Source: Bacillota bacterium (GTDB lineage Bacteria > Bacillota > Clostridia > Lachnospirales > Cellulosilyticaceae). From it: DNA of 64,000 nt. Below, in pieces: positions 17,849 through 26,576 of the stretch. Made by a program: the position numbers and the translations under genes. Location: positions 37,341 through 101,340 of the forward strand of contig JAEWMQ010000101.1 of assembly GCA_023393125.1 (NCBI GenBank), read 5' to 3'. The notes beneath the pieces were generated by a model. It saw only the letters and a program-made list of their open reading frames with translations. It was not told where the DNA came from and did no database searches. Each line of letters opens with the position of its first letter. Positions within the stretch are counted from its first letter, which is position 1.

Positions 17849-18946
17849 ATGTTTACCCATAATGGAAAAATATCTGTAAGACAAGCTACAATGTTACTTG
17901 TTTTACAGATGTTTAATATGACTATTCTTATATTACCTAAGATAGCAACTGATTTTGTAGGAAGAAATGGATATATATTGCCTATAGTAGCTTTAGTGTT
18001 TGGGTTCATTTATGTTTGTTGTATTACAGGGTTAACTAAAAATTTCCCGGGTGATACTTTGGTGGAATTTACTCCTAAGATTGTTCCAAAGTTTGTAGCA
18101 TATATTATTATAATTGCTTTTGCCATAAAAGTTATTGTAACTACAGGGTTAGAATTACGTATGTTTGGAGAAATGATATCTCAAGTTATGTTACCTAAAA
18201 CACCGATCATAGTTATTATATTAATGATGCTTTTAGCTACAGCATATCTTGTAAAATCGGGAATGGAAGCAACAGCTAGAATGGGAGAAATCCTAATATA
18301 TTTTGTTTTTATTCCTTTAGGAATTTTGTTTTTTAAAATTTTAGTAGGAACTGATTACAAGCAAGTTATGCCATTTTTTCAAACTGAGTTAAGGCAAGTA
18401 GGGTGGGGGAGTTATTATATTAGTTTAAGTTTTATGCCCATTGAATTTATGCTAATGCTTACAGGATTAATGCAAAGGCCGGAGAAGGCAAAGCGTGCTG
18501 GACTTACTGCTATTTGTATTATAGCAGTATTAGAGATGCTCATTATCTTGCTTACCATATGTAGCATTGGACTAGGAGAAGTTAAAAGACAGATTTGGCC
18601 AGTATTAACGCTTATGCAAAGTATTCAAAATGCCGGAAGTGTCATACAAAATCAAGAGATTTTAATGATGACAGGATGGATATTTAGTGTGTTTATGTAT
18701 ATTAGTACAGGACTTTATTTTACATCACTCATAGGGAGTAGAAGTTTGAAATTTAGAAGAGAGAATGTGTTTGTTCTTCCACTTGTTCCTATAATTTATT
18801 TTATAGCAGTATGGCCCAAAAGTTTAATTCAAACATATGATTATTATATTAGATTCCAACGCTATTTTGGAGTTTGGTTTTTAATACCTGTCCCTTTATT
18901 ATTATGGTTAATTATGAAAGGAAGGGGGATTGGTCATGATAATTAA
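17849..18946 (+). CDS. gerKB: Spore germination receptor subunit B, permease-like
   Basis: A 365-residue integral membrane protein with about ten membrane segments, of the GerAB family in the APC transporter superfamily. The N-terminus (ISVRQATMLLVLQMF) and overall length fit. In GerB subunits the helices form the germinant-binding site. GGAGGTGAG inside the end of gerKA drives translation of the ATG at 17849. Its 3' end overlaps gerKC. A near-match to the dispersed word lies in codons for IPVP close to the C-terminus. Confidence 0.93.
   Translation: MFTHNGKISVRQATMLLVLQMFNMTILILPKIATDFVGRNGYILPIVALVFGFIYVCCITGLTKNFPGDTLVEFTPKIVPKFVAYIIIIAFAIKVIVTTGLELRMFGEMISQVMLPKTPIIVIILMMLLATAYLVKSGMEATARMGEILIYFVFIPLGILFFKILVGTDYKQVMPFFQTELRQVGWGSYYISLSFMPIEFMLMLTGLMQRPEKAKRAGLTAICIIAVLEMLIILLTICSIGLGEVKRQIWPVLTLMQSIQNAGSVIQNQEILMMTGWIFSVFMYISTGLYFTSLIGSRSLKFRRENVFVLPLVPIIYFIAVWPKSLIQTYDYYIRFQRYFGVWFLIPVPLLLWLIMKGRGIGHDN
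18882..18894 (-). repeat. Near-match to the dispersed word inside gerKB
   Basis: TAATACCTGTCCC differs by one base from the reverse complement of GGGACAGGTCTTA. It is read as I-P-V-P. Confidence 0.45.
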
Positions 18947-20090
18947 TAGGTTAAAGTATATAATAATTATCTTTCTACCATTTGTGTTGACAGGATGCTG
19001 GGATAGCGTGGAAATTAATGAGAGGCATGTGGTTCTAGAGGTGGCCATAGATAAAAATGGTACTTCAAAAGAAGATAAACTAGAAGATCAAGAGAAACGA
19101 TATGAAGTTACTTATACAATACCAGATATAGCAAAGCTGTCAGGTCAAGATAGTTTGTCAGAAGATGTAAAAACAGCAATAATAACTAAAAGTTCCACAT
19201 TAGCTACAAGTGTTGATGAGGTGGAACGTAAGACTCAAAATACAATTACTTTTAGTCATACTAAAGCTTTAATATTAGGTGAAGAACTATTGGAAGATGA
19301 TGTACTGTTTAAAGCTACCATTGATGGACTTACTAGAAACATGCAAGTAGGAAGAGGAACTACTGTTTTAGCTGTAAAGGGAAAAGCAGGAGAATTAACA
19401 CAAGCTAAAAACCCACAAAATCCTATTATAGGACTATATGTAATGAAGTATTTCAATAACTCTGAACGCCCAACTAGTTACGCTAAACAACAAACATTAG
19501 GTAACATGATAAAAGAGTTACAAGATACAGGGGTCACTACTATTCCAATGATAAGTGATCAAGGGGGGAATGTTGTTATTCAAGGAGCAGCATTAATTAA
19601 AGATTATAAATTAATAGATTGGTTAAATAAAGAGCAAGTCAGAGGCGAATTATTTGTAGATGGAAGGGTTAAGGAAGTTCCTATTGTTGTCAAATATAAA
19701 GGTGAAAACTTAACTTATCATATAGATGAAGAAAAATCTAGAATTCGTTTTAATGAAAGTAATGGGGAGTGGACTTCTGAGATAGATATAAGAGTAAAGG
19801 GCAGCATAACAGAATTCGTGTCATCACAGCAGAATGAGTTATTTAATGAGTCAAGTATTAAAGAAGTAAGTCGTTTAATTGAGGAAGAAATTAATAGAGA
19901 AATTGAAGGAAGTATTATGTATTCAAAAGAAATAAACATAGACTTTTTTAATATAGGTTTAGAAATGTATCGTAAACATCCCAAGGAATGGGAGTATTAT
20001 AAAGATAAATGGTTTACAACGGGCTATAAAAACATGCCAATCAAGGTAATAACAACAGTTACTATTCATAATACAGGAATGTTGGAATAA
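18936..20090 (+). CDS. gerKC: Spore germination receptor subunit C, lipoprotein
   Basis: A 384-residue Ger(x)C-family lipoprotein. The signal peptide ends in the lipobox LTGC (Cys21) followed by WDSVEINE, the hallmark GCWDxxEI start of mature GerC proteins. I chose the ATG at 18936 because GAAGGGGG lies 8 bases upstream; a TTG six bases earlier is in frame. It overlaps gerKB by 11 bases. It completes the receptor. Downstream is a copy of the dispersed word and the RAYT gene rather than a clear terminator. Confidence 0.94.
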   Translation: MIINRLKYIIIIFLPFVLTGCWDSVEINERHVVLEVAIDKNGTSKEDKLEDQEKRYEVTYTIPDIAKLSGQDSLSEDVKTAIITKSSTLATSVDEVERKTQNTITFSHTKALILGEELLEDDVLFKATIDGLTRNMQVGRGTTVLAVKGKAGELTQAKNPQNPIIGLYVMKYFNNSERPTSYAKQQTLGNMIKELQDTGVTTIPMISDQGGNVVIQGAALIKDYKLIDWLNKEQVRGELFVDGRVKEVPIVVKYKGENLTYHIDEEKSRIRFNESNGEWTSEIDIRVKGSITEFVSSQQNELFNESSIKEVSRLIEEEINREIEGSIMYSKEINIDFFNIGLEMYRKHPKEWEYYKDKWFTTGYKNMPIKVITTVTIHNTGMLE

Positions 20091-20101
20091 AAAGCTGAAT
20101 A

Positions 20102-20114
20102 GGGACAGGTCTAA
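20102..20114 (+). repeat. Dispersed word just upstream of the RAYT gene
   Basis: GGGACAGGTCTAA lies 11 bases after gerKC and 65 bases before the transposase start. It stands singly, without an inverted partner. Confidence 0.75.
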
Positions 20115-20139
20115 AAGATTAAAACTTGCTGGATTAGTC

Positions 20140-20174
20140 AATACTCCTTCTAAATAGATAGGGGAAGGAGTATT
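20140..20174 (+). promoter_or_regulatory. Hairpin enclosing the RAYT ribosome-binding site
   Basis: Perfect 11-bp arms AATACTCCTTC (20140-20150) and GAAGGAGTATT (20164-20174) surround a 13-base loop. The right arm contains the GAAGGAG ribosome-binding site for the ATG at 20179. When folded, the site is paired, so translation should be low by default or controlled. Confidence 0.8.
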
Positions 20175-20178
20175 GTAC

Positions 20179-21066
20179 ATGCCTAGAAAAGCCAGAGAAA
20201 AAGCTGAATGTAGTATTTATCATATTAGTGTTCGGGGAAATAATAAACAGAATATTTTTCTTGATGATAATGATCGAATAGAATATTTAGCAAGATTGAG
20301 AAGGTATAAAGAAAGGTACAAAGTATGTATATACGCCTATTGTTTGATGACAAATCATGTTCATTTACTGGTATTTGATAATGGTCAAGATATATCTAGA
20401 TTTATGCAGGGATTAAATTTGAGCTATGCCATTTATTTTAATAAGAAATATAATTGTTCAGGACATTTATTTCAAGATAGATTTACTAGTAACATAGTTA
20501 AGAATGAAGCTTATTTTGTGTATGTATCTAAATATATACATTTAAATCCAGTAAGAGCACAAATTGTAAAAAGAGCAGAAGAATATAAATGGAGTAGTTA
20601 TTCTACTTATATAGAGAATAAGTACGATAATATTGTTGAGTGCGACTTCTTGCTTAGGCATTTTGGACCTAAATATTCTCAAAGTAAACGTTTATATAAA
20701 CACTATGTAGAAGAAAAAGAATTACTGGATGAGGAAATAGCAAGTACGGAGGAAGAGGTAGAAAATGACATTTGTTTAAGAGGAATGATAAGGATAGTAC
20801 ATGATGAACTTATGAAAAGATTATCGGATTATTGGGGAGTAAGTATTGCGGATATAATGTGTAATAGATTTCAAGACTATAAAAAAGAAATGTTAATCTA
20901 TTTAGTGGCATTAATTGAAAGACTTTCCTATAGAAGAATTAGCCGGATGCTTAATATAAGTGATGTGTATATATCAGTAAGTATCAAAAAGATAGTAGAG
21001 ATAATGATTAAAGATAAAATTGTAATGGCTGAAAGAAATGCTATAATAGCACGACTTGAAAGTTAA
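20179..21066 (+). CDS. REP-associated tyrosine transposase (RAYT, Y1 family)
   Basis: A 295-residue single-strand DNA transposase-like protein of the Y1 (IS200-like) family. YCLMTNHVHLLV near residues 52-63 gives the HxH metal motif. The Tyr-rich helix YVSKYIHLNPVRA (about residues 114-126) carries the candidate catalytic Tyr. The tail, about 235-280 (LIERLSYRRISRMLNISDVYI), looks like a DnaA-C-like or other helix-turn-helix DNA-binding unit. Family RAYTs are single-copy, lack IS ends and act on REP hairpins. Here no inverted transposon ends flank the gene, but 24 copies of a short word lie around it. I chose ATG 20179 over the in-frame TTG at 20173 for its 8-base spacing from GAAGGAG. Confidence 0.88.
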   Translation: MPRKAREKAECSIYHISVRGNNKQNIFLDDNDRIEYLARLRRYKERYKVCIYAYCLMTNHVHLLVFDNGQDISRFMQGLNLSYAIYFNKKYNCSGHLFQDRFTSNIVKNEAYFVYVSKYIHLNPVRAQIVKRAEEYKWSSYSTYIENKYDNIVECDFLLRHFGPKYSQSKRLYKHYVEEKELLDEEIASTEEEVENDICLRGMIRIVHDELMKRLSDYWGVSIADIMCNRFQDYKKEMLIYLVALIERLSYRRISRMLNISDVYISVSIKKIVEIMIKDKIVMAERNAIIARLES

Positions 21067-21166
21067 ATATGAGCAAAATAAAAAATGTACTGATGTATAA
21101 TATAATACAAACTGGCAATAATTTAATTATATAAAACTTATAAATAAATTATTGGTGGTGAATAAG

Positions 21167-21880
21167 ATGAAAAAAGTAAGTAGAGAGAACAAGATAAAAC
21201 AAATATATAAAGAGTTTGTTAAAGATGATGAAAGAGTTGCTAAATTTAGCCTTATTATGGTTATGGCTTTAATATTGATAACTATATGTTTGACAATAGT
21301 AATTAATTATTCTAGTAATACTACCAGTTTATTAGCGGATAAAGTTATTAGGTTTCATGTTGTAGCTAATAGTGATTCAACTCAGGATCAACTTCTAAAA
21401 CAACAAGTAAAGGATGAAGTTATAGCTTATATGGAACCACTACTTAAAGAATCGATAAATATAGAAGAAACTAGATATATTATAAAAGAATCTATCCCAC
21501 TTATCAAAGAAGTAGCAGAGCAAGTAGTTGCTGACTGGGGAAAGGACTACTCTGTATATGTTGCACTTGATGAGGCCAATTTCCCAACAAAATCTTATGG
21601 GGATGTAGTATTACCAGCAGGTGAATATGAAGCGTGTAGAGTTATCCTTGGTGAAGGAAAGGGAGAGAATTGGTGGTGTGTCATGTTTCCGCCTTTGTGT
21701 TATCTAGATGCTTCCACAGGAGTAGTACCACTAGAAGGTAAGGAACAACTAGAACAACAACTAAATACAGAGGAATACAATCTAATTACTAACAAAAGTA
21801 GACCATATCAAATACGTTTCAAATTAGTTGATAAAATAAACTCTTTATTTAATCCTTCAGACTATAAAAGGATTAAATAA
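21167..21880 (+). CDS. spoIIR: Stage II sporulation protein R
   Basis: A 237-residue SpoIIR-type signalling protein. It is made in the forespore and exported to trigger SpoIIGA processing of pro-sigma-E in the mother cell. One N-terminal membrane segment (about residues 25-48) is followed by the conserved VIRFHVVANSDSTQDQLLKQ. GEGKGENWWCVMFPPLCYLD lies near residue 165. I chose ATG 21167, with GGTGGTG just upstream, over a TTG at 21152. It lies next to a germination operon, which agrees with a sporulation role. A strong terminator follows. Confidence 0.93.
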   Translation: MKKVSRENKIKQIYKEFVKDDERVAKFSLIMVMALILITICLTIVINYSSNTTSLLADKVIRFHVVANSDSTQDQLLKQQVKDEVIAYMEPLLKESINIEETRYIIKESIPLIKEVAEQVVADWGKDYSVYVALDEANFPTKSYGDVVLPAGEYEACRVILGEGKGENWWCVMFPPLCYLDASTGVVPLEGKEQLEQQLNTEEYNLITNKSRPYQIRFKLVDKINSLFNPSDYKRIK

Positions 21881-21887
21881 AATCTAT

Positions 21888-21934
21888 AAAAAGGTTACTG
21901 CTTTCATCGATAATTAAGCAGTAACCTTTTTATA
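21888..21934 (+). terminator. spoIIR terminator
   Basis: AAAAAGGTTACTGCTT (21888-21903) pairs with AAGCAGTAACCTTTTT (21917-21932) as a perfect 16-bp stem ending in T. Confidence 0.88.
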
Positions 21935-21946
21935 AATAGTTTAAAA

Positions 21947-21988
21947 TAAGACCTGTCCCCTATAAATAGATTGATTAAGACCTGTCCC
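21947..21988 (-). repeat. Direct pair of the dispersed word
   Basis: TAAGACCTGTCCC is present at 21947-21959 and again at 21976-21988, in the same orientation 29 bases apart. The second copy is flanked by TTGATT and AATCAA arms. They lie between the spoIIR terminator and ddl. Confidence 0.9.
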
Positions 21989-22092
21989 TAAATCAATTAT
22001 TGAATAATAAGGGATAAAGTACTAAAATATAGTAAGCAATGAAGTTGTTAAGGAATATGATATAGTTAGAGGATATAACTAGGAGGATAATA

Positions 22093-23145
22093 ATGAAGAA
22101 AAGTGTTTTACTACTATTTGGAGGTTGTTCGTCTGAGCATGAGGTATCACTCAAATCAGCAACGACTATTTTGAATAATATTGATAGAACTATATATGAA
22201 GTTCATCCAGTTGGTATTACTAAACAAGGTAAGTGGTTATTATATACAGGCAATAATACTGACCTAACAAGTAATGAGTGGCAAAAGAACGGTATCCCTG
22301 CATTTTTAAGTCCAGATGCAACTCAAAAGGCTTTGTGGATTTGCAAAGGAGAAGGGCAAGAAGCTATTAATATAAACATAGATATTGTATTCCCAGTATT
22401 ACATGGTAAGAATGGAGAAGACGGAACTATACAAGGTTTATGTCAGCTTGCACAAATTCCATTTGTAGGTTGTGGAGTTCTAGCATCTGCAGTATCTATG
22501 GATAAGGCATTTACCAAAATAGCAGTAGCGACTAAAAATGTTCCTCAAGCACGTTATGTATTAGTAAAAGAACCAGAGCTAAAACATATGGAGAAAACTA
22601 TTGAAAAAGTAGAGTCAGCTTTTTCTTATCCTTATTTTATAAAACCAGCCAATGCAGGATCTTCTGTTGGTATTTCAAAAGCAAACAATAGAGAAGAATT
22701 AATCAGTGGATTATACGAAGCAGTTAAACATGATTGTAAAATATTAATAGAGGAAACAATAGTAGGACGTGAGGTAGAGACTGCAGTTATGGGTAATGAT
22801 AATGTCATAGTCTCAGGTGTTGGAGAAATTTTGGCAGCGGCAGAATTCTATGATTTTGATGCTAAATATAATAATGCAGAATCTAAGACAGTGGTAGATG
22901 CAGACTTGCCAAATGAAATAAAAGAAAAAATTCGTAATTATGCCAAAGAAGTATTTGATGCAGTAGGAGGAAAAGGCCTGTCTAGAGTAGACTTTTTTGT
23001 TAAAGAGAATGGTGATATTATCTTTAATGAAATTAATACGCTTCCAGGGTTTACATCTATTAGTATGTATCCAATGTTGTTTACAGCCACAGGACTTAGT
23101 GTGAAAGAAATTGTTACGAAGCTTTTAGAGTTAGCAAGCTTATAG
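22093..23145 (+). CDS. ddl: D-alanine--D-alanine ligase
   Basis: A 350-residue ATP-grasp enzyme that makes the D-Ala-D-Ala dipeptide for peptidoglycan. LLLFGGCSSEHEVSLKSA opens the N-terminal domain. FPVLHGKNGEDGTIQG follows near residue 100, FIKPANAGSSVGISK near 195, and the metal-binding RVDFF...NEINTLPGFT near 300-325. The ATG at 22093 follows AGGAGG. The glycine-rich loops are intact and the length is standard. Its position next to spoIIR could mean use during spore formation, but no sporulation promoter is recognised. Confidence 0.95.
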   Translation: MKKSVLLLFGGCSSEHEVSLKSATTILNNIDRTIYEVHPVGITKQGKWLLYTGNNTDLTSNEWQKNGIPAFLSPDATQKALWICKGEGQEAININIDIVFPVLHGKNGEDGTIQGLCQLAQIPFVGCGVLASAVSMDKAFTKIAVATKNVPQARYVLVKEPELKHMEKTIEKVESAFSYPYFIKPANAGSSVGISKANNREELISGLYEAVKHDCKILIEETIVGREVETAVMGNDNVIVSGVGEILAAAEFYDFDAKYNNAESKTVVDADLPNEIKEKIRNYAKEVFDAVGGKGLSRVDFFVKENGDIIFNEINTLPGFTSISMYPMLFTATGLSVKEIVTKLLELASL

Positions 23146-23216
23146 CATTAATTTGAATGTAGCTATATATTATTAGTAGAATATGTAGATGCTATAACAT
23201 AATAATAAATTATATA

Positions 23217-23260
23217 AATAAGGTTATTTGTAAACATGGAGAGAGCAAATAACCTTATTT
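23217..23260 (+). terminator. ddl terminator
   Basis: AATAAGGTTATTTG (23217-23230) and CAAATAACCTTATT (23246-23259) form a perfect 14-bp stem. A short T stretch follows. Confidence 0.7.
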
Positions 23261-23284
23261 ACGCATTCCTAAAAGGAGGGTGAA

Positions 23285-23683
23285 ATGAAAGAAGCACAGA
23301 TTACGGTCTATGATAAACAAATATATCCAACACATAGTGATGAAGCTGAAAATAAGTTTTTTGGAAATATTACGTTTAAAAATGAAAGTGTTTATATTAC
23401 TTACAAAGATCCAGAACAAAATATAACTACAGTCATAAAAGCTAAAGATAATATTGTTTCAGTTAAAAGATTAGGTATGATGAGGGGAAATTTAGAATTT
23501 GACAGTAGTAGAGTTCATAAAACTATCTATAGTACGCCCTATGGTGATATGGAGATAGAAATTATAACCAAGAAATGTGAATTATATTTCTTAACAAAAG
23601 GTGTAAAGATATACATTGAATATAAAATTATGATGCAAGGTGAGAAGGTTAGTGATAATATATATTTGATGGTTGCTAATTAG
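23285..23683 (+). CDS. DUF1934 (YwiB-like) beta-barrel protein
   Basis: A 132-residue protein rich in beta strands, matching the size and pattern of the DUF1934 family, predicted to be calycin-like small barrels. It has no signal peptide or membrane segment. An AAAGGAGGGTG site precedes the ATG. The function of the family is unknown. It lies between ddl and galU, all with cell-envelope roles, which hints at the same (inference). The Gly/Arg motif LGMMRGNLEFD near residue 60 is the best-conserved part. Confidence 0.75.
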   Translation: MKEAQITVYDKQIYPTHSDEAENKFFGNITFKNESVYITYKDPEQNITTVIKAKDNIVSVKRLGMMRGNLEFDSSRVHKTIYSTPYGDMEIEIITKKCELYFLTKGVKIYIEYKIMMQGEKVSDNIYLMVAN

Positions 23684-23750
23684 CATACAGGAATAATAGT
23701 TTAACATAAAGTAAATAGCAACAAAAATGGAGAGAAATAAGGGGGATATA

Positions 23751-24623
23751 ATGAGTAAAATAAGAAAAGCAATTATACCTGCAGCAGGGCTAGGGACAAG
23801 GTTTTTACCTGCTACTAAAGCACAACCAAAAGAAATGTTACCAATAGTGGACAAACCAACAATTCAATATATAGTAGAAGAGGCTGTTGCATCAGGTATT
23901 GAAGATATTATTATTGTAACAGGGAGAACTAAAAAGGCAATTGAAGACCATTTTGATAAATCAGTAGAACTAGAAATGGAATTAGAGAAAAAGCAAAGTA
24001 AAACGCTTTTAGAAATTGCAAGATCAGTTTCTCAAATAGCTAATATTTATTATATACGACAAAAAGAACCAAAAGGTTTAGGGCATGCAGTATTAACAGC
24101 TAAAACTTTTGTGGGAAATGAGCCATTTGCAGTCCTACTAGGTGATGATGTTATTGATTCAGAAAAACCAGCACTTAAACAAATGATAGAAGTGTATGAA
24201 AAATATAATTCATCCGTTTTAGGTGTTCAAACAGTAGATAGAAAAGACGTCAATAAATATGGGATAGTAGATGGTATTCAATTAGATAGCCGTATTTATG
24301 AAGTGAAAAATATGGTGGAAAAGCCTCCTATAGATGAAGCACCGACTAATGTAGCAGTATTGGGGAGATACATCATTACTCCTAGAATATTTGATTATCT
24401 TGAAAAACAAGAAATCGGAGCAGGTGGAGAAATTCAACTTACAGATGCACTTAATAAATTAGCTAAAGAAGAACCAATGTATGCATATGATTTCATTGGA
24501 CATCGCTATGACGTGGGTAATAAAATGGGATTCCTACAAGCAACGGTTGAATTTGCATTAAAAAGACCAGAATTAAACGAAGAATTTAAAGCATATTTAA
24601 AAGAGATTGTTAAAACATTTTAA
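23751..24623 (+). CDS. galU: UTP--glucose-1-phosphate uridylyltransferase
   Basis: A 290-residue nucleotidyltransferase that makes UDP-glucose for surface glycans. KAIIPAAGLGTRFLPATKA at the N-terminus is the GalU nucleotide-binding signature, followed by KEMLPIVDKPTIQYIVEEA. LGDDV near residue 130 binds the metal. The ATG at 23751 with AAGGGGG upstream was chosen over an in-frame ATG at 23727. UDP-glucose could supply the polysaccharide locus at 40-64 kb, since a UDP-galactopyranose mutase is present there. A strong terminator follows. Confidence 0.95.
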   Translation: MSKIRKAIIPAAGLGTRFLPATKAQPKEMLPIVDKPTIQYIVEEAVASGIEDIIIVTGRTKKAIEDHFDKSVELEMELEKKQSKTLLEIARSVSQIANIYYIRQKEPKGLGHAVLTAKTFVGNEPFAVLLGDDVIDSEKPALKQMIEVYEKYNSSVLGVQTVDRKDVNKYGIVDGIQLDSRIYEVKNMVEKPPIDEAPTNVAVLGRYIITPRIFDYLEKQEIGAGGEIQLTDALNKLAKEEPMYAYDFIGHRYDVGNKMGFLQATVEFALKRPELNEEFKAYLKEIVKTF

Positions 24624-24656
24624 AAAGATAAGGAGGTTATCCTTATCTTTTTTATT
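24622..24656 (+). terminator. galU terminator
   Basis: AAAAAGATAAGGA (24622-24634) pairs with TCCTTATCTTTTT (24640-24652), followed by more T. It overlaps the galU stop codon. Confidence 0.88.
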
Positions 24657-24675
24657 TTCTAATGATAAGTATGAC

Positions 24676-24721
24676 TAAGACCTGTCCCTATAAAAGAGTA
24701 TGAGAAATTAAGACCTGTCCC
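24676..24721 (-). repeat. Direct pair of the dispersed word
   Basis: TAAGACCTGTCCC occurs at 24676-24688 and 24709-24721 in the same orientation, 33 bases apart. The arrangement mirrors the pair after spoIIR. Confidence 0.9.
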
Positions 24722-24768
24722 TAAAGAAAGTACTAAAGAAAGTACTAAAGAAAGTACTAAAGAAAGTA
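24721..24768 (+). repeat. 12-bp tandem repeat, four units
   Basis: CTAAAGAAAGTA is repeated four times without change, beginning at the edge of the second word copy. The next gene starts 54 bases later. A slippage-prone tract upstream of a surface-protein gene could vary its promoter spacing. Confidence 0.9.
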
Positions 24769-24821
24769 AAGAAGTGAGTCGATATAAATGTTAAGGTTAG
24801 CTTTACTTGGGAGGAATAAGT

Positions 24822-26567
24822 ATGGGAAAACGTTTAAAATATATACTAGGTGGAGTTGTTTTATCCATTAGTATGAGCATAACAGTTTTAGCAGAAATAC
24901 CTGCATATCTTACAGAATCAGAATATAATGATATGCTATATGATAATTACACAGAGGAACGAGGAATAGTTGTAGAAAATTATCCGGAATTAGGATATTT
25001 AGTATATAGAAATAGTCAAGGTAAGAAGGTAACTTGCAACTATTATAAAGATGAAATAGTAGTTGAAAAAGAGCCATACTATGAGATAGAGGATAAGATA
25101 GGATATATTGATGAAATGTTCCCTAACTTTGAGTATGATCTGAGAGATTCATCTATAGCTAGTATTCAAGCGGGTGACAGTATTTATATTAGATTAAATA
25201 AAGATGGATTTGCAACTTATATTAGTGCTTATAATGACTATTTAGTGCGTTATGGTAAGGTTATTTCTTTTCAATACAATACAGGAGAAGTAGCTAGTTT
25301 ACAAATTCAAGATGAAAAAGGAAATATCTATGTTTATGATGTGAACCTTAATACACCAGTGACTAAAGGAAGTAAAGCATCTGCTTTAAGTACTATTAAA
25401 ACAGGAAGCTGGGTGAAAGTATTAGTCTGCCAAAAAATTCTAGGGGAAGGTATTATAGATGAAACGGTTCAAGAAATAGTTATCGATAATGATACAAGAT
25501 ACATTTCTAATATCTATAGAGGCCAGGTTACTTCTGTAGATACGTTTAAAAAAATGCTTAATTTAAAAAATACCCAAGCATTGGGAAAAACCAACTGGGG
25601 AGTATATAATAGTTTACTGCGCATAGGCCTAGATACTTCTAATGTGTCAGCATATCTTATTGGTAATCGTGTATCGCTAGATTATGTAAGTAGAAATTTA
25701 AAGAATGCTGATGGCTATGTTTATGTAGCAGCAGAAAATTACAAAGGAAAAGAAAATGCAATCAAACTAAATTTCCAAAGTAAACTTCAAACTACATTAG
25801 AACCGTCCCTAGTAACCTATGCTTCTGCTAATACAGTGAAGTTATTATCAGGAGAAACAATTTACATTGCAGAAGATGCTATTATAGTAAGAGATAAACG
25901 TTTAGTTGATGGTAATAGTATTATGGTAGGAGATACTTTGCAGGCGGTTGTTACGGGTGAGAATAAATTAGCTGTTGGAAATATAATGAGTGAGAAAACA
26001 ACAGGCTCATTAGAAGTATTTAGAGGAAGAATTAAACAGATCAAAGAAAGAGAGTCTTTCCAATTTGAAACATTCTCATTACTACAAGACAATACATGGT
26101 ATTATCATCCAACACCACACACCTTTTCTATTGATGCAAATACAAAATTCTATACAAGTGAAGGCATTGTAGAAGATGGAATAGAAGCATTCTTAGATTA
26201 TGGTGATCAATCAGAAGTAAGGAATGTTTATACAGTGGTTGCTATAGGTGAGAAAGCTTATATGATTATTGATATGCCTTATACCACAGAGTCTGTTAGG
26301 GGACAGGTCTATAAAACTGCAGATGGTAGTATTCAAATTAAAGATGTTTATTATTATCATAATCAGCAGAAGAAATGGGTTCAATACAGTAAGAAGAATG
26401 TAGGGGCTACTATTAATCTTCAGTCTAATACAGTTATTTTAAAAGATGGTAAAGTGATTCCAGCACGTAGCCTAGAAGAAGGTGACATTATTAGTGCGAT
26501 GGTTGAAACTAACTTAAAAGACTCAGAAGGTAATGTAAATGGTTATATCATCATTGTAGAGAACTAG
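24822..26567 (+). CDS. Secreted beta-repeat protein of unknown function
   Basis: A 581-residue exported protein. A signal peptide (MGKRLKYILGGVVLSISMSI, cleaved after TVLA) precedes a body of repeated beta modules, each like GxVxSxxxxxxxLxLK and ending with a D-x-x-T-x-F/Y turn (about residues 130, 240, 390, 480). The modules resemble DUF5666-type OB-like repeats, but I do not recognise the family with confidence. The ATG at 24822 has GGAGGA 7 bases upstream. It ends 9 bases before the SLH-protein gene, so the two are co-transcribed and probably work together on the cell surface. Two copies of the dispersed word lie inside it, near codons 325 and 493. Confidence 0.7.
   Translation: MGKRLKYILGGVVLSISMSITVLAEIPAYLTESEYNDMLYDNYTEERGIVVENYPELGYLVYRNSQGKKVTCNYYKDEIVVEKEPYYEIEDKIGYIDEMFPNFEYDLRDSSIASIQAGDSIYIRLNKDGFATYISAYNDYLVRYGKVISFQYNTGEVASLQIQDEKGNIYVYDVNLNTPVTKGSKASALSTIKTGSWVKVLVCQKILGEGIIDETVQEIVIDNDTRYISNIYRGQVTSVDTFKKMLNLKNTQALGKTNWGVYNSLLRIGLDTSNVSAYLIGNRVSLDYVSRNLKNADGYVYVAAENYKGKENAIKLNFQSKLQTTLEPSLVTYASANTVKLLSGETIYIAEDAIIVRDKRLVDGNSIMVGDTLQAVVTGENKLAVGNIMSEKTTGSLEVFRGRIKQIKERESFQFETFSLLQDNTWYYHPTPHTFSIDANTKFYTSEGIVEDGIEAFLDYGDQSEVRNVYTVVAIGEKAYMIIDMPYTTESVRGQVYKTADGSIQIKDVYYYHNQQKKWVQYSKKNVGATINLQSNTVILKDGKVIPARSLEEGDIISAMVETNLKDSEGNVNGYIIIVEN
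25797..25809 (-). repeat. Dispersed word inside the beta-repeat protein gene (1)
   Basis: TTAGAACCGTCCC is the reverse complement of the GGGACGGTTCT variant. It is read as L-E-P-S-L. Confidence 0.7.
26300..26312 (+). repeat. Dispersed word inside the beta-repeat protein gene (2)
   Basis: GGGACAGGTCTAT is read as R-G-Q-V-Y. The residues fit the module pattern, so the match may be partly constrained by the protein. Confidence 0.55.
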
Positions 26568-26576
26568 GAGGTCAAA

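Noticed and set aside
24721..24768. Regular 12-bp repeats as a CRISPR array
   Set aside because: The units are directly adjacent with no spacers, and no cas gene is present.
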